Origin: Ziziphus jujuba
Lineage: Eukaryota; Streptophyta; Magnoliopsida; Rosales; Rhamnaceae
Direction of reading: 5' to 3'
Assembly (NCBI RefSeq): GCF_031755915.1
Contig: NC_083382.1
Location: 30,248,001-30,312,000, forward strand
Length of the DNA stretch: 64,000 bases
Positions 24,278-36,076 of this stretch are shown in pieces. The translations under genes were made by a program, and so were the position numbers. The stretch's first letter is position 1. Each line of letters opens with the position of its first letter. The notes beneath the pieces are model-generated. The model was not told where the DNA came from. It saw only the letters and a program-made list of their open reading frames with translations, and ran no database searches.

Positions 24278-25415
24278 GTATTTTGAAGGGGATTTTGATT
24301 TTTCAACGCTCAGGAGCTTAGGCGGTTAAGTACTCTGGAAGTCAAGATTCAACGCTGATCATTATAGTTGACTTTGTCTACTATAAAGATTTTTATCTTA
24401 TTTTTTTATTTCTTTTCTCGATATATATATATATATATATATATTTGGTCAACAACGTGATTATTTTGTTATTCCTAATCTAAAGTTTCTAATTATTATT
24501 ATTTATTATTATTAGTTCTTATTATTATTATTATTATTTTGTTTTTTTTTTGGAAGACAGTAAGTTTCGTTTTTGTTATTGGGGGCTAAAATTAAAAGTT
24601 TCTTATTTATTTCATATAAAAGCAATCAAAATGTTCGTACTAAACTTGTCCTCATAATCATTTAAAAAAAAAAAGAAAAAAAAATTGTCCTCATAATTTT
24701 CATTTAAAAAAAATCCTCATAATGTGTAAGTTGTTAGTTCTATCATTTCTTATAAAATGAAAAGCAAATTGATTGGATCCAGGAGGTCTTGGTGGCACTT
24801 AATAAAGGCCATGCTAGATGACACCTCACACAATTCAATTTTTATTTTTTAATTATATAGCAATTGAGGACCTTATTTGATTTGCACAGTACAAATGAGA
24901 ACTTTATATTTTAACTTTTTATTTTTTAACCAGAAAAAGAAAGAAAGAGAGAGAAATTTTCAGTTTTTGTCTGAAATTATTATTTTTCTTTTAGCACCAC
25001 CATAATAAAATATTAGACTAGCGAGTTTCTTACATTATTCATGGTGATGTCAAGGATAATACCCAGTTTCTTCCCTGTCTCAGCGAGTTAAGCTCAGCTA
25101 TATGAGCCTTCTCTACCATGTATGACATCAGTCCCTGAATCTCTTCTTAATTACCATATAGCTTCATGTCTCTCGAGTTCCAACATGAACGTAACTAACT
25201 TTTCATGGTTTTGATGTTCATGTGAACATGAAATTTGTGGATCTTGTTATGCCTGAACCGAACCGTGTTAAACTTTAGTCAACATGGTATATTTATAGCA
25301 TCATGCATTATTATTAATTTTTTTATATTTTAAATTTCACATGCTAATGACAAGCTTAAAGAAATGAACATCTCATGGAGATAAAAATCATCATTCACCT
25401 GAAATTGTACACAAC
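24278..25415. other. AT-rich intergenic region 5' of pseudogene 4
   Basis: A (TA)n tract is at 24,421-24,444, followed by ATT-rich repeats near 24,495-24,540 and A-runs near 24,665-24,685. No gene was found. The promoter of pseudogene 4 would lie at its left end, but it does not share the 5' flank block of the other RLK copies. Confidence 0.4.
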
Positions 25416-25538
25416 CCATTAAGTTGGTCATCCAGATAGAACTTGTGGGTTCATGAGCTGTCCATAAATGTTTCTAGTGCTGCTCTCCGAAGCTATAGAC
25501 ATCGTCTTTTTCAGTTATGGCTAAAATATAGGCAGGCT
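25416..25538 (-). pseudogene. RLK last-exon relic with internal deletion
   Basis: On the minus strand a splice acceptor (TTGTAG) at 25,539-25,544 is followed by kinase subdomain IX codons matching YILAITEKDDVYSFG. After a short decayed stretch the sequence jumps to the gene's last codons, which match the C-terminal tail (MNPQV) of the RLK at 26,642. About 80 codons between them are missing. It is the only trace of a further RLK copy. Confidence 0.6.
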
Positions 25539-26641
25539 CTACAATTGACAACAATCACAAAAGTATATTAGATGGAAAAGTCAAGTTTTGTTTTCGTTAT
25601 CCTTTCTCATACTGGTCTAATTAAATTTTTAACATTTGTTAAAAATTATTTAAAATGGGATAATTAAAAAAAAAAAAAAGGAGAAAAAAGTATGAGAAAG
25701 AGGATAATAAAAAAAGAATGATATTTAAATTAAAGTTTGTTTAGGCATATATAAGAATGACCACAAGAAAAGAAAACAAGCATTAATAATTATTTACTTA
25801 CTAGTAAAATAGTTAAGTAAAATTGTTTACTTTGGGTGCTGATTTCTTCCATGCTGACTTCCTTTTGGTATGTTTCTCCACGCCGACTTAAACTGAAGGA
25901 AAGGTGCTTTACATATGTAATAACTTTTTCAGAGGGAAGAAAATAAAAAAACTAGCTAGACGTCATCTTTTTTTTTATTTTGTTCTATTTTTTCATTTAA
26001 ATATTGGAAATAAAGAAATTTAAACTCAAAAATCTTTGTTTCAAAAAGTACTATTGCCTCCGGCCAGTTCATAAATGGACAACAAAACTTCACTTTAGCA
26101 TTCACCTAAACCCAACTTATTTTGTTTCACTTTTGTACAAGAAACTTTTATTTGATGGAAAGACTCGAGGTAAGTATTTAATTTAAAATAAATCTTGTAG
26201 GGGAGAGATTTGAATAAGTGTTGAACAATAAGTATAGAATTGTATTTATTGAAGTTATAAAGCTGTTATGTGATGTATTCGTTTGTTTTGGTAAGGATTT
26301 ATTTTTTCCTTTATCTAAACATAAATCTCAGTTAGAACTGACACTGTGTATATATTTAGTAATAACGTTGACTGCTTAAGGGTGTATGTATAAAAACTGG
26401 ACAATTTAACCCCAACAAAAAAAATAAAGAAATAAATAAAAACAGGACCAAATTTTAAAACATAACTTGCTGGACAGGCTCCATAAAAATAAAAAAGAAA
26501 AAGAAAAAGAGAAGCCCAATTCTGTACTTCGTATGGATACTGGGGCCGTAAGTTACAAGGTCATTAAATGGGCCCAATTCCTCTTTAAAAAGCCGCTTAA
26601 ACTGTATCTAATGGAGATAGGTCCTTGTAACAAGACAAATA
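25539..26641. other. Intergenic region 3' of RLK copy B
   Basis: No gene is supported. The open frames here are AT-rich and without domains. The part from 26,400 onward is the 3' flank of the RLK at 26,642 and resembles 21,480-21,620 3' of pseudogene 4. Confidence 0.4.
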
Positions 26642-29600
26642 TCATTCAACCGAATTAATTGTAGACAACCCATTAATTTGGTCATGTAGATAGACCTGTG
26701 GATTCATGAGATGCCCGACTGAGATATCATGAAAGCCCTTGGCAAACAGTTTCCTGCAAGCAAGAAACTCTTTAGAGACACTCTGCATTGTTGGTCGACG
26801 CTTTGGGTTAGCTTGTAAACATGCAAATGCAATTGCTAAAACAAGCACAACATCCTGAATACTGGACCGACTTCTTGGAGGCGGTAGGCGTTGGTCTAGT
26901 ATTTCAATAAGCAGTAGACTTTGTGTGGAAGAGAATGCTAATGATGACAACAGTTCTTTTGGATGCTTTCCCATAATCGTTTCAAGTACCACCACTCCAA
27001 AGCTATAAACATCGCATTTTTCAGTCACAGACAATGTATAGGCAAGCTCTACAATTAACATCAAGAATAAAAATATGAGATAAAATGAAATGATCTTGTT
27101 TGAGGTCTACTCATTTCTTACTAACAGTTTAATAAAACAAATTAGATAAATCTAAAATAAAAAAATATTAAAGAGTTTGATAAACAAATTCGACAAAATA
27201 TAATTGGTTTTACTTACTTTAGACATGACAATAACAAAATATCACAGTACAAGCAAATATAAAAGAACCATTAATTAAAAGCATAAACTTGCCTGGAGCA
27301 ATATAACCATAAGTCCCAGCAAGTATGGTTTGACTTGATAAATCTGGATCAAGGAGTTTAGCTGTGCCAAAATCAGAAACAATAGCCTCCAGTTCCGAGT
27401 TGAGTAAAATGTTATTGCTGGTTACATCCCGATGAACAATTGGTGGAGTGCAATCATGATGCATGTAACACAAGGCATGCCCAATGCCTTTTATAATATT
27501 CACTCTTTTGCTCCAGTCCAATTCCACTGCCTCTGCATCATTGTTCAGGACACAAAACAAGCTTCCTCTTTCCATGTATTCATAAATCAAAAACATGCAT
27601 CTTTTGTGCAAACAAAAACCATGGAGTCTCACAATGTTTCGATGCCGTACTTCCGTCAACGTTTTGACCTCGTTCATGAAACTTTTCCTCAAATTTGGCT
27701 GTTCAGCCTCTGAACCATGCAGCTTCTTCAAGGCAACTACTTTTCCACCAGGTAGTTGTGCTCTGTAGACACTTCCATAACCACCGGTCCCAATGCAATA
27801 TCTAATGTCAAAGTCCATGGTTGCTTCGATGATGTCATGGTATGCAATTTTTCCATCATAATTCCAAATGAAAAAGATATCTCCATTCTTGACTCTTGTC
27901 TCAGAAACTGATTGACCTTTATTGTTTTTAATTCGACGGGAATAGAACAGAGCTCCAATCATTATGAATAACAAGGCAAGGAAAACCGAGATGGGAACTA
28001 TGACTCTGATTATGTAAGAGAATTTTTTGTTTTTGTGGTTTTTTGCTCCAACAGCTTGATCAGTTGGTGGGCTATTTTGAAAGCAAGGACGGATACCTGT
28101 GACATTACCGCATAAATCTTGATTGCCGACAAATGCACCCACTGGAAAATGAGTGGCTAGCTCATCTGGTATTGGACCTTTTAAACGATTGTAAGACAAA
28201 TTGATTTGATAGAAGGATCGAACAGAAGAGGGAATACTTCCACTAAGATTGTTGTATGCTAGGTTCAAGATGGTGAAGTTTTTCAATTTTTGGAGTTGAA
28301 AAGGTATTTCACCACCAATGGAATTGTAACTAAGGTCCAAAGTACTTTCAGAGAGGGTACACATCTTCTTTGGAATGGTTCCTTTTAACTGGTTATGCGA
28401 CAAATTAAGATACTTCATGTTCTCTAGACAATCGCCAAAAGATGGCGCGATTGGACCGGTGAGACTGTTGAAACTAAGATCTAGAGATCTCAAACTCTTC
28501 AAATTCCCTACCCCCAAGGTCAAGGAACCACTCATTTGGTTCACTTCATTGAACCACTGATGAATTGTACCGGTGAGGTTGTTGAAACTAAGATCCAGAT
28601 ACGTTAAATTCTTCAAATTCCCTATTCCCACTGGCAAGGAACCACTCAATTGGTTGTGATCAAGGGCCAGGCTTTTTAGCTTGGCTAAATTACAAATAGC
28701 CGAAGGAATTGGACCTGTTAAGCTGTTATTCCAAAGATACAAATAGGTAAGATTTTTTAGATTTCCAACTTCTTGGGGGATGGATCCATTAATTTTGTTG
28801 GAAAAAAGATACAGAGCATTTAAATTGGTTAAATGAAACAATGTTGAAGGCAATGGTCCAGTGAACATACCAGAAGCTAATTGCAGAGTTTGCAGGTTGA
28901 CTAGCTTTCCTATTTCTGAAGGGATGGATTCGTTCAATTGGTTGGAGAAAAGATACAAATTATTCAAATTGGTTAAATGAAAAAATGTTGGAGGAAGCAT
29001 ATTATAACTTAAACTCAAAGTTCGCAGGCTGACTAGCTTTCCTATTTCTAAAGGGATGGCTCTACTAAACTGGTTTGAATCAAGATACAATGTGGACAAA
29101 TTCGTTAATTGACCCAGAGCTGAAGGTAGTTGGCCGGTGAACGTATTACTGCTTAGGTCAAGATAAGTAAGGTTTGTTAGATTCCATATCTGTGAAGGGA
29201 TTGAACCATTCATTTGGTTCTCATAAACTGACAATTGAGTTAATTTGGTTAAATGACCCAAAGTTGAAGGGAGTGGTCCATGAAGCATGTTCCCATCAAG
29301 GTCTAGAATTTGATAGGTTCCCTAATTCCGGAGGAACTTTACCACTTATTTTATTCCAGCTAAGTGACAGAGTATTTAGTCTGGTTAGTTGGTCCAGTGT
29401 TGATGGGAGTGGTCCATTGAGCTCGTTACTGGACAGAGACAAGGAAACTGACTGATCAAGGCTTGTTAACGAACTAGGCAACGCACCTTCAACTTGGTTG
29501 CTAGAAATATCCATTTGAGTGAGGTTGAACAAAAGACCAAGTGTTGAAGGCATTCGACCATTGATTTGGTTGGAGCTCAAATTTAAGACACCGAGATTGC

Positions 29601-30108
29601 TCAAGTTTCCTAATTGAGGAGGAATGGAACCGTAGATATGATTATAAGAAATGTCAAGCCTCAACAATTGGGAGAGGTTTCCAAGTGAAAGAGGTAAATC
29701 ACCTGTAAGATTATTGTTGGAGAGGTTCAGGTGGGTGAGCTTTGAAAGCGTACCTATTTCTGGCGGGATGCTCCCAACGAGTGCAGCTTCAGCAAGATCA
29801 AGATGGACTAAATTTGGGAACGAAGAGCTGTTGAGAAATCTGCCAAGCTTTTTTTGCACCTTGGAATTGTGAAGTAGAGAAATATGAGTAATGCTTCCCA
29901 AGCGATTGCAAGTAATACCAGACAAATTGCAAGGAGACGGAGTGCTATTGTTGAGAACGTCATGAGGCCACCACCCAGCTTGTAGCAGAGCCTTTGCTTC
30001 TTGCTCGACAGCTACACTTGGCACATTGGAGTTAGCCGAATAGCTGCAGAAGAAAGTGGTAGCCAACAAGGCTACTACAACACTGAAAATGGAATTGAAG
30101 GATGCCAT
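26642..30108 (-). pseudogene. MIK2-like LRR-RLK (copy B), full length, single frameshift
   Basis: The start is the ATG at 30,108 (MASFNSIFSVVVALLATTFF, signal peptide), not the longer frame at 30,141, because paralogues start here. Exon 1 (27,293-30,108) encodes the cap cysteines (SPCNLSGITC), about 20 LRRs, the second cysteine pair (DLCGNVTGIRPC), a transmembrane segment (FLALLFIMIGALFY), and most of an RD kinase: GTGGYGSV loop, VVALKKLH lysine, HRDVTSNN and DFGTAKLL. Exon 2 (26,642-27,048) supplies [16 protein letters not shown] and the C-terminus. One extra base near 29,314 breaks the LRR region; without it exons add to 1074 codons including the stop. The protein would sit in the plasma membrane as a peptide receptor. 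It is a very recent pseudogene or a sequencing error. Confidence 0.9.
27049..27292 (-). other. GC-AG intron in kinase domain of RLK copy B
   Basis: This 244-base intron follows ATT GCT CCA G. Its 5' end is GCAAGT instead of GT, giving CAG|GCAAGT, the strong consensus of plant GC-AG introns, and it ends in TTGTAG. Joining at these sites keeps the conserved kinase residues APELAYT. At the same position pseudogenes 3 and 4 use GT (CAG|GTCAGT, CTG|GTAAGC). Confidence 0.82.
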
Positions 30109-30491
30109 GGTTATAGTAGAGTTTATAACTGATGGAGACAATTCAAAGCAGTTACAAAGCCTTTATTATTTGGCTCTTATGCCTCGATTTTTTTTTCAAA
30201 AAATAAATAAATTATTATGGCAATATATAGGAATAGACGACATATAAAAAGAAAGACTTTTAATTGAAAGACTTTTAATGCGTCCTTCTCGTAGTAGACT
30301 TGGATTGGACAATCAACGATATTGCTATTCGGTAGGCCCTTTTTAAGGAGAAGAATGTGTTTTGCCTTTTTTGCGTGGTTGTCATTTAGTCATGCATTAT
30401 ATGGGGGCCCAATAACTCTTTCTAGGAAGTTTGCTTCGTGGGCATCTTCTACATTCATGGAGGAAAATAAAAACGCGGTTTTACAATTTTA
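30109..30491 (-). promoter_or_regulatory. 5' flank and presumed promoter of RLK copy B
   Basis: This matches the flank of copy A at 1433-1818 with scattered differences, and also the orphan flank at 16,967-17,275. The conserved leader CTCTACCATAACC before the start codon has a counterpart at other RLK starts and start relics in the window. The block holds the GGGCCCAATAACTCTTTCT motif. Confidence 0.45.
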
Positions 30492-30788
30492 TTAACTGTG
30501 GAAGTCCACCATGCGTGCTTTATACTCCTTGGCCTTCGCTTTCTGTTTCATTTTCAAAACTGGCTTTTCAACCTCCGAACTATGAAGTTTCTTGAATGCA
30601 ACTAACTTGCCAATAGGTAGCCACACTTCCATATCCACCGTTTCCAATACAATACCTGATTCAAAGTCCGTAATTTGACCCTTCAAAAAATTGTATGACA
30701 AATTAACTCTATGCAGAGAAATAAGCGAATGAGGAATGCTGCTGGTCCACTTATTACAGCTGAGATCCAATTGCCTAAAGTATGTCAT
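30492..30788 (-). pseudogene. Chimeric RLK shard, duplicate of 1819-2115
   Basis: Same structure as the shard in the first duplicate: the last LRR (LISLHRVNLSYNFLKGQI) joined out of frame to the glycine loop and the beta-3 lysine region (KLVAFKKLHSS). The junction is shared, so the deletion happened before the 9-kb duplication. Upstream of it (30,789-30,860) a second copy of the RLK 5' flank remains. Confidence 0.75.
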
Positions 30789-31589
30789 ATTTCCACGGTT
30801 ACGGTAGAGTTTATAACTGAAGACGTTAATTCAAAGCAATTACAAAGCCTTTATTTTTTGCCATGAGAATAAATTATCATGGCGACAGAAATACAAGAGT
30901 ACATAAAGAAAGACTCTTAATGCGTACTCTTGTTGCGTTCTTCTCGTGCGTACGTAGACTTGGACAATCAATGGTATTGCATTTTTAATAAGAAGAATGT
31001 GCTTTGCACGGCTGTCAAGTCAATTAGAAATGCATTCTTTGGGCCCAATAACTCCTTCTCCGAAGTCTGCTTCAGTCAGCATCTACTCCTCTAAATCTAT
31101 TAGTATTTGCACACACATTAATGGAGTATTAAAGCTCTCAACTTCCTTCTTTTTTTTTTTTTTTTGGGGTAGAGAAAGTTGTTGCTTTTTATTTTGAATT
31201 TCTTTTTAGGCGGTTTTACAATTTTGTTTACTTTGGAAGTCCACCCTGATTTGTATTCCTTAGCCTTCGCTTTCTGTTTGATTTTCTTTAATTTTAATTG
31301 TAATCACGTTTTCTGACGGTCTTAAAAGTGGTTTCCAACTTTGCCAAAAAGCATGTGTGTTCTGCGTGGTGTTTAATTTTTCTCCAATTTTATGGGCCTG
31401 CACCCAATTACTCTTTCTCCGAAACTTCTGTTTGCTTCATAGGACGTCTCCTCATCTAGCTACTACTTTCATGGAAATTCTCCAGTTTTGTGGTTTGGGG
31501 GAAAAATCTTTTTTCATAAGTAATCAAATAATATCTCTATGTATGAAGAAAGTTGATAAACTTGCAATTTTTCTTCAATTTTTTAGAAA
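30789..31589. other. Non-coding spacer, duplicate of 2116-2904
   Basis: Direct counterpart of the spacer in the first segment, with a poly-T run near 31,149-31,165. No gene is supported. Confidence 0.45.
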
Positions 31590-32060
31590 CATTTTGATTA
31601 CATAAACAAGCATGCCATATGCAATACTAATAACACCAAAGAGATTGATAATTATTTTTCTAGCTAGATTATACAGGGGTGGGTGTGACAAACCTTGACA
31701 GAGTGAAGAAACTAAGGCAACTGGAACAGAAATTGTTCAACCCCTATAGCTAGTTAAGCATCGAGAGGGACTAGAAATCATGATGACACTTTAAATGAAA
31801 TATCAAAAATTCATTGCTTAGAGAAGACCAAGCGAAAAGAAACAGGACAAAATATAGAGCAATTAAAGGTTGGAAGGAGAAAGAGTTCCAACCATAAATT
31901 AGAACATTCACCGCCATGATAAGTAATCAGTGGATCTATCTTGTCCATGTTTTACTTATTCCTCTGAAACCATTTTACACAAAAACTCCAACTACAAAGA
32001 TCACATTATTGTCCTTTATGAAGGTGCTAAGGCTTTGCAGCACTCACAATTGAGTCTCTT
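31590..32060 (-). pseudogene. Aldose 1-epimerase 3' relic (copy B)
   Basis: Counterpart of 2905-3405. It keeps the epimerase 3' flank (GACAAACCTTGACAGAGTGAAG and following) but most of the last-codon match seen at 3345-3385 has been deleted; only AAGGCTTTGCAGCACTCACAATTG remains near 32,028-32,052. Confidence 0.55.
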
Positions 32061-32618
32061 TGAGTCAATTACTCTGCTTTGAAGTTTCACTCATGCAAGA
32101 GCAAGCTAGCTATGATCTCTGGAAAGAATTGAGTCTTACGTATAGGCCCTTTTAATCTTTCTAGTTTAATTAACTAATTCATGGCGTGTGCTTTTTAATT
32201 TGTGTGCCTACCATTACTCGGAGGTTTTATTCATGGAACAGCTCCTGTCTAATTTTCTGGAAAAATGAGTCAATGTGTACAAAAGTCAAGTCTATGTGCA
32301 ATATTTGCTCTTGGTGCCCAATTGCTCTCTCTTTGAAGCTTCCTTTGTTTGACTAACCTTGATGGATGTGTAATAAAGCTGTCAACTTTGTGGAAATTTT
32401 GAGACATTGTATGGGCCCGCCCGATTATTCTCTCCTCAATTTATGGAAAAACAATAAAGCCGTCAACTTTTTGTGGATGTTGTCCTTTTATGTGATTGTG
32501 AACACCACGTTTGAACCAATAGAAAGGCCATCAGCATATGGGAATTCGTAGGAATATGGGATTCTGTTCTTTATTTTAATTTATTATTATTTTTTTTATG
32601 GTGCTTTGAAACAATAAA
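32061..32618. other. Non-coding spacer, duplicate of 3406-3955
   Basis: No gene is supported. The right end (32,610-32,618) is the left target duplication of the MITE. Confidence 0.4.
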
Positions 32619-32961
32619 GGGTTAACTGCTCTTTAACTTTTAGTTTTACCATTATAATTTAAACTTTTGATTTTTCAATTTGTTAGAGATAAGTTTAATC
32701 CCTAATTTGATTAGTTTGTCATAAATTGACAATAACTCTATTCAAAAATTCGCAAAAACTGTGAATAAAAAAATTAGGATGTTAATCAATGAGAATAAAA
32801 TAGTTATATGGAATAAATTCTTATCAATTTATTTGGTAAAATTGAAAATTGAACCAATTTATAACAAATTTAAAAATTAAGAGTATAAATTCTAACTTTA
32901 AAAGTTGAAGGCCTAAATCATTTAATCCTGAAAATCTAGAGTACTAAATTACAATTAACCC
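32619..32961. mobile_element. Mutator-like MITE, second copy, 343 bp
   Basis: Same element as 3956-4303. The flanking 9-bp repeats AACAATAAA (32,610-32,618 and 32,962-32,970) match perfectly. The right inverted repeat has one change (CAATTAACCC). Confidence 0.72.
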
Positions 32962-33231
32962 AACAATAAATATTGAACACAACTTGCCCTGCTAACAAGT
33001 CTAACACCAAAGAAATTAAAGATTGTTGTTCTAGCTAGATTGCATACAGGTGAGTAATACCAGCACCAGCCATGCAATTTGACATAAAAAATTCAGTTGG
33101 AAACTTTTGTAGCCGGTCTTTGTAATGTAGCCGTATTAAGTTGTGTGCAAATTCTACTTGTGTCATCTTTCAACTCTTTAATTTTCTAAAATAAATTCTT
33201 GAATTTCTATTCTTTGTATCGAGGGACAGCT

Positions 33232-33278
33232 CCATATGCTCCTAGCACCACACTGAAAATGGAAATGGAGGATGCCAT
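33232..33278 (-). pseudogene. RLK signal-peptide relic, duplicate of 4560-4604
   Basis: From an ATG at 33,278 it reads MASSISIFSVVL and then loses homology. It is the duplicate of the relic in the first segment. Confidence 0.5.
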
Positions 33279-34906
33279 GGTTATGGTAGAGTTTATAACC
33301 AAAGACATCAATGTAAATTTTGCAAACATAAATCCCATATTAATCATACATGAATATCTTAAAGGATATATAAAAGATTTTGGTTACTCTCTATAAAGTT
33401 AACTTTTTAGTTTGGAATTTATAACCTCTATGGGTGGCATTAAAGCAGGTGATATCACTTCTTTTGCCTTTTAGCTTGGACACTTGGACAATCAACGGGA
33501 TTGGTAGGCACTTTTAAAAAGACTTAGTGTTTCGGATGGCTGTCAAGTCATTTACACATTTCATCTCTTTGATAATATTATATGTGTGTTTTGAAAATCA
33601 AATGCTAACATATATATATATATATATAATATATACATATTTATTAATAATGTTTTAAATACTAAACAAAATACTAACACTTCTCTTTTAACTTATTATT
33701 TCTTTCATTAAATACTTTTTTTTTAAAAAAAATTATTGAACAAAAAAAGGTATTTAATGAAAGAAATAATTCTTTATAAAAATTATTGTAATAAAAAAAA
33801 TATTGAATTTTCTAAAGTCTTATGTCAAATTGCTCATTGACATGATAAAATGACATTTTATTTTTGGGATAATTCAAGATGTTATATTAAAATTATTTGA
33901 ATTTTCTAAAATTTTATGTGAATTTTCTCACTAACACAGTAAAAAGATTTTTTTAGATAATTTAAGATATCATATTATATAATTGAATGACTTTATTTTT
34001 ATTTATAATTTTTCTATTTATTTCATCTTTGCCCCTGTTGAAGTCCACCATGCTTTATAGTGCTCATTAGCCTTCGCTTCGCTTTGATTTTCTTTCATTT
34101 TTATCACTTTTTCCAATATAAAACGATTGAAATAAAAACAGTTTTTCATTTGTTTTTCATTTTTTTTTGTTTTTTAATGAAATAGAACAGTTGTGCTTAT
34201 CGACGGTCTTAAAAGTGGTTTCCAACTCTGCAAAAAGCATGTGTGTTCTGCATGGTGTTTGCTCATATGCCTTAGATTTTGTGCGCCTTCTGTTTGCTTC
34301 ATAGGAGGTTTCCCCTTCTAGCTACTACATTCATGGGATGGAAGTTCTCAAATTTTGGGGTCTGGGGAAATTTTTTTTCCATATAATTAATCAAATATGT
34401 ATCTATGTATAAAGAAGGTCTAAAAACTTAGAATTTTTCTTCAAATGTTTAGAAACAATTTGATAACCAAAACAAGCAAGCCATATGCAATACTAATAAC
34501 ACCAAACAGATTCACAATTATTTTTCTAGCTAGATGGTATACAAGGGTAGGTGACAAACCTTGACAGAGTCAAGGAACTCTTGCAACTGGAATAGAAATT
34601 GTTCAAGCCCAAATAAATTGTTCAACCCCTTTGTTAGAGCTAGTTAAGCATCGAGTGGGACTAGAAATCATGATGACACTTTAAATGGAATACCAAAACT
34701 TCATCACTTGGAGAAGACCAAGCAAAAGGAAACAGGACAAAATACAAAGCAGTTAAAGGTTGGAGGGAAAAAGAGTTCCAAATATAAATTAGAACATTCA
34801 CCGCCATGATCAGTCCTCAATGGACCTATCTTGTCCATGTTAATTTATTGGTTTGGAACCATTTTACACGAACTCCAACTATAAAGATCATAAGCTTTAT
34901 CCAAGG
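33279..34906. other. AT-rich spacer 3' of epimerase copy B
   Basis: Counterpart of 4605-6162, with a shorter (TA)n region near 33,610-33,645. No gene is supported; the right end is the 3' flank of epimerase copy B. Confidence 0.45.
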
Positions 34907-36076
34907 CTAAGCAGATGGGGATTTGGTTGAAAACTTAAACAGCATCTGATGACTGTAAGGCTTTCCAGGACTCACAATTGTTGAAGGGAAATCGGGATGA
35001 TTCACTGCATCAGGGAATCCTTGAGTCTCCAAACATAAAGCTGCATGGGGCTGATACACAAATCCACCTTTTCCCTTCACATCCTTAAGAAAGTTGCTTG
35101 TGTAGAACTGCATACCAGGAGCATTTGTCCACAGCTTCAACACCCTTCCAGACTTGTTATCATACACCAACGCAGCCGGCTTCAATTTGTGGCCCGAGCC
35201 ACCATCAAGAGCATAGTTAATGTCATAGCCATGATCTAACATATTTATTTTTCTTCCAACAGCGTGCGGTTTTAGGAAATCATACGGTTTTCCTTTTACA
35301 GATGCAATTTCTCCAGTGGAATGTGATAACTATCAACAGGAGTGAAATGGGATTCAAAGATCTGGATTTCATTGGATAGGATATCACCGCTATTGTGGCC
35401 TCCAATGTTCCAGTATATGTGTTGAGCCAGGCTCACAGGCGTGGGTTTGTTTAGAGCAATAGCTTTCATTGATACACTCAATCGCTTGTCTCCAATGAGG
35501 GAGTATGTAACAGTGACTAGGAGATCGCCAGGAAACCCTGTGTATAAACACATGACAGATTGAGTATGTGTGGAAAATCAAAAAAATTAAAGCAAGGTAA
35601 CAAACTAGACAAACTTATTATTTATTTGTTTATTTATTGGGTTTTGTTCACAATAAAGGCAACCGACATCCTCAGCTCGGCCACTAATCATAGTTTTTCA
35701 GGTCTGAATTATGATCAAAATGTTCCATATGAATGAAAATAAAGGCCTGCTTACCTTGTTCGCCGTCGAAGCTGCGATAAGTGAAGATAATGTAGGGAGA
35801 AGGACCTTTATTATGATGTCTTTTAACTTTCCAAACAACATCACTGAAACCTATTTTGCCACCTGATAAATAACAATATGAGGAAAGGGGTTTATTGGAA
35901 TACCAGCATATAGGAGGAATAAATTTCTGGTTTGAATATGAGACTAACATACCATGAAGCATATTTTTCCCTTGATTAGCAGCTAGTTTATAAAGGGTTC
36001 CATTCAATTTGAATTGGGCGCCTCCAATTCGGTTAGCAACCCTTCCCACAATAGAACCAACGTATGATGTATCGTT
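34907..36076 (-). pseudogene. Aldose 1-epimerase, copy B: exons 3-5 only, frameshifted
   Basis: Exon 3 is 35,953-36,076, exon 4 is 35,755-35,862 (108 bases, intact) and exon 5 is 34,907-35,537. A base is missing near 35,316 in exon 5 relative to copy A (AGTGGAATG against AGTAGGAATG), so the frame is lost after DSYHIP, ahead of the acidic motif and the catalytic-Glu motif. Exons 1 and 2, with the signal peptide, are not present: intron 2 is interrupted at 37,875 by the CACTA element, and the missing exons may lie beyond the right edge. The sequence is otherwise close to copy A. Confidence 0.85.
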
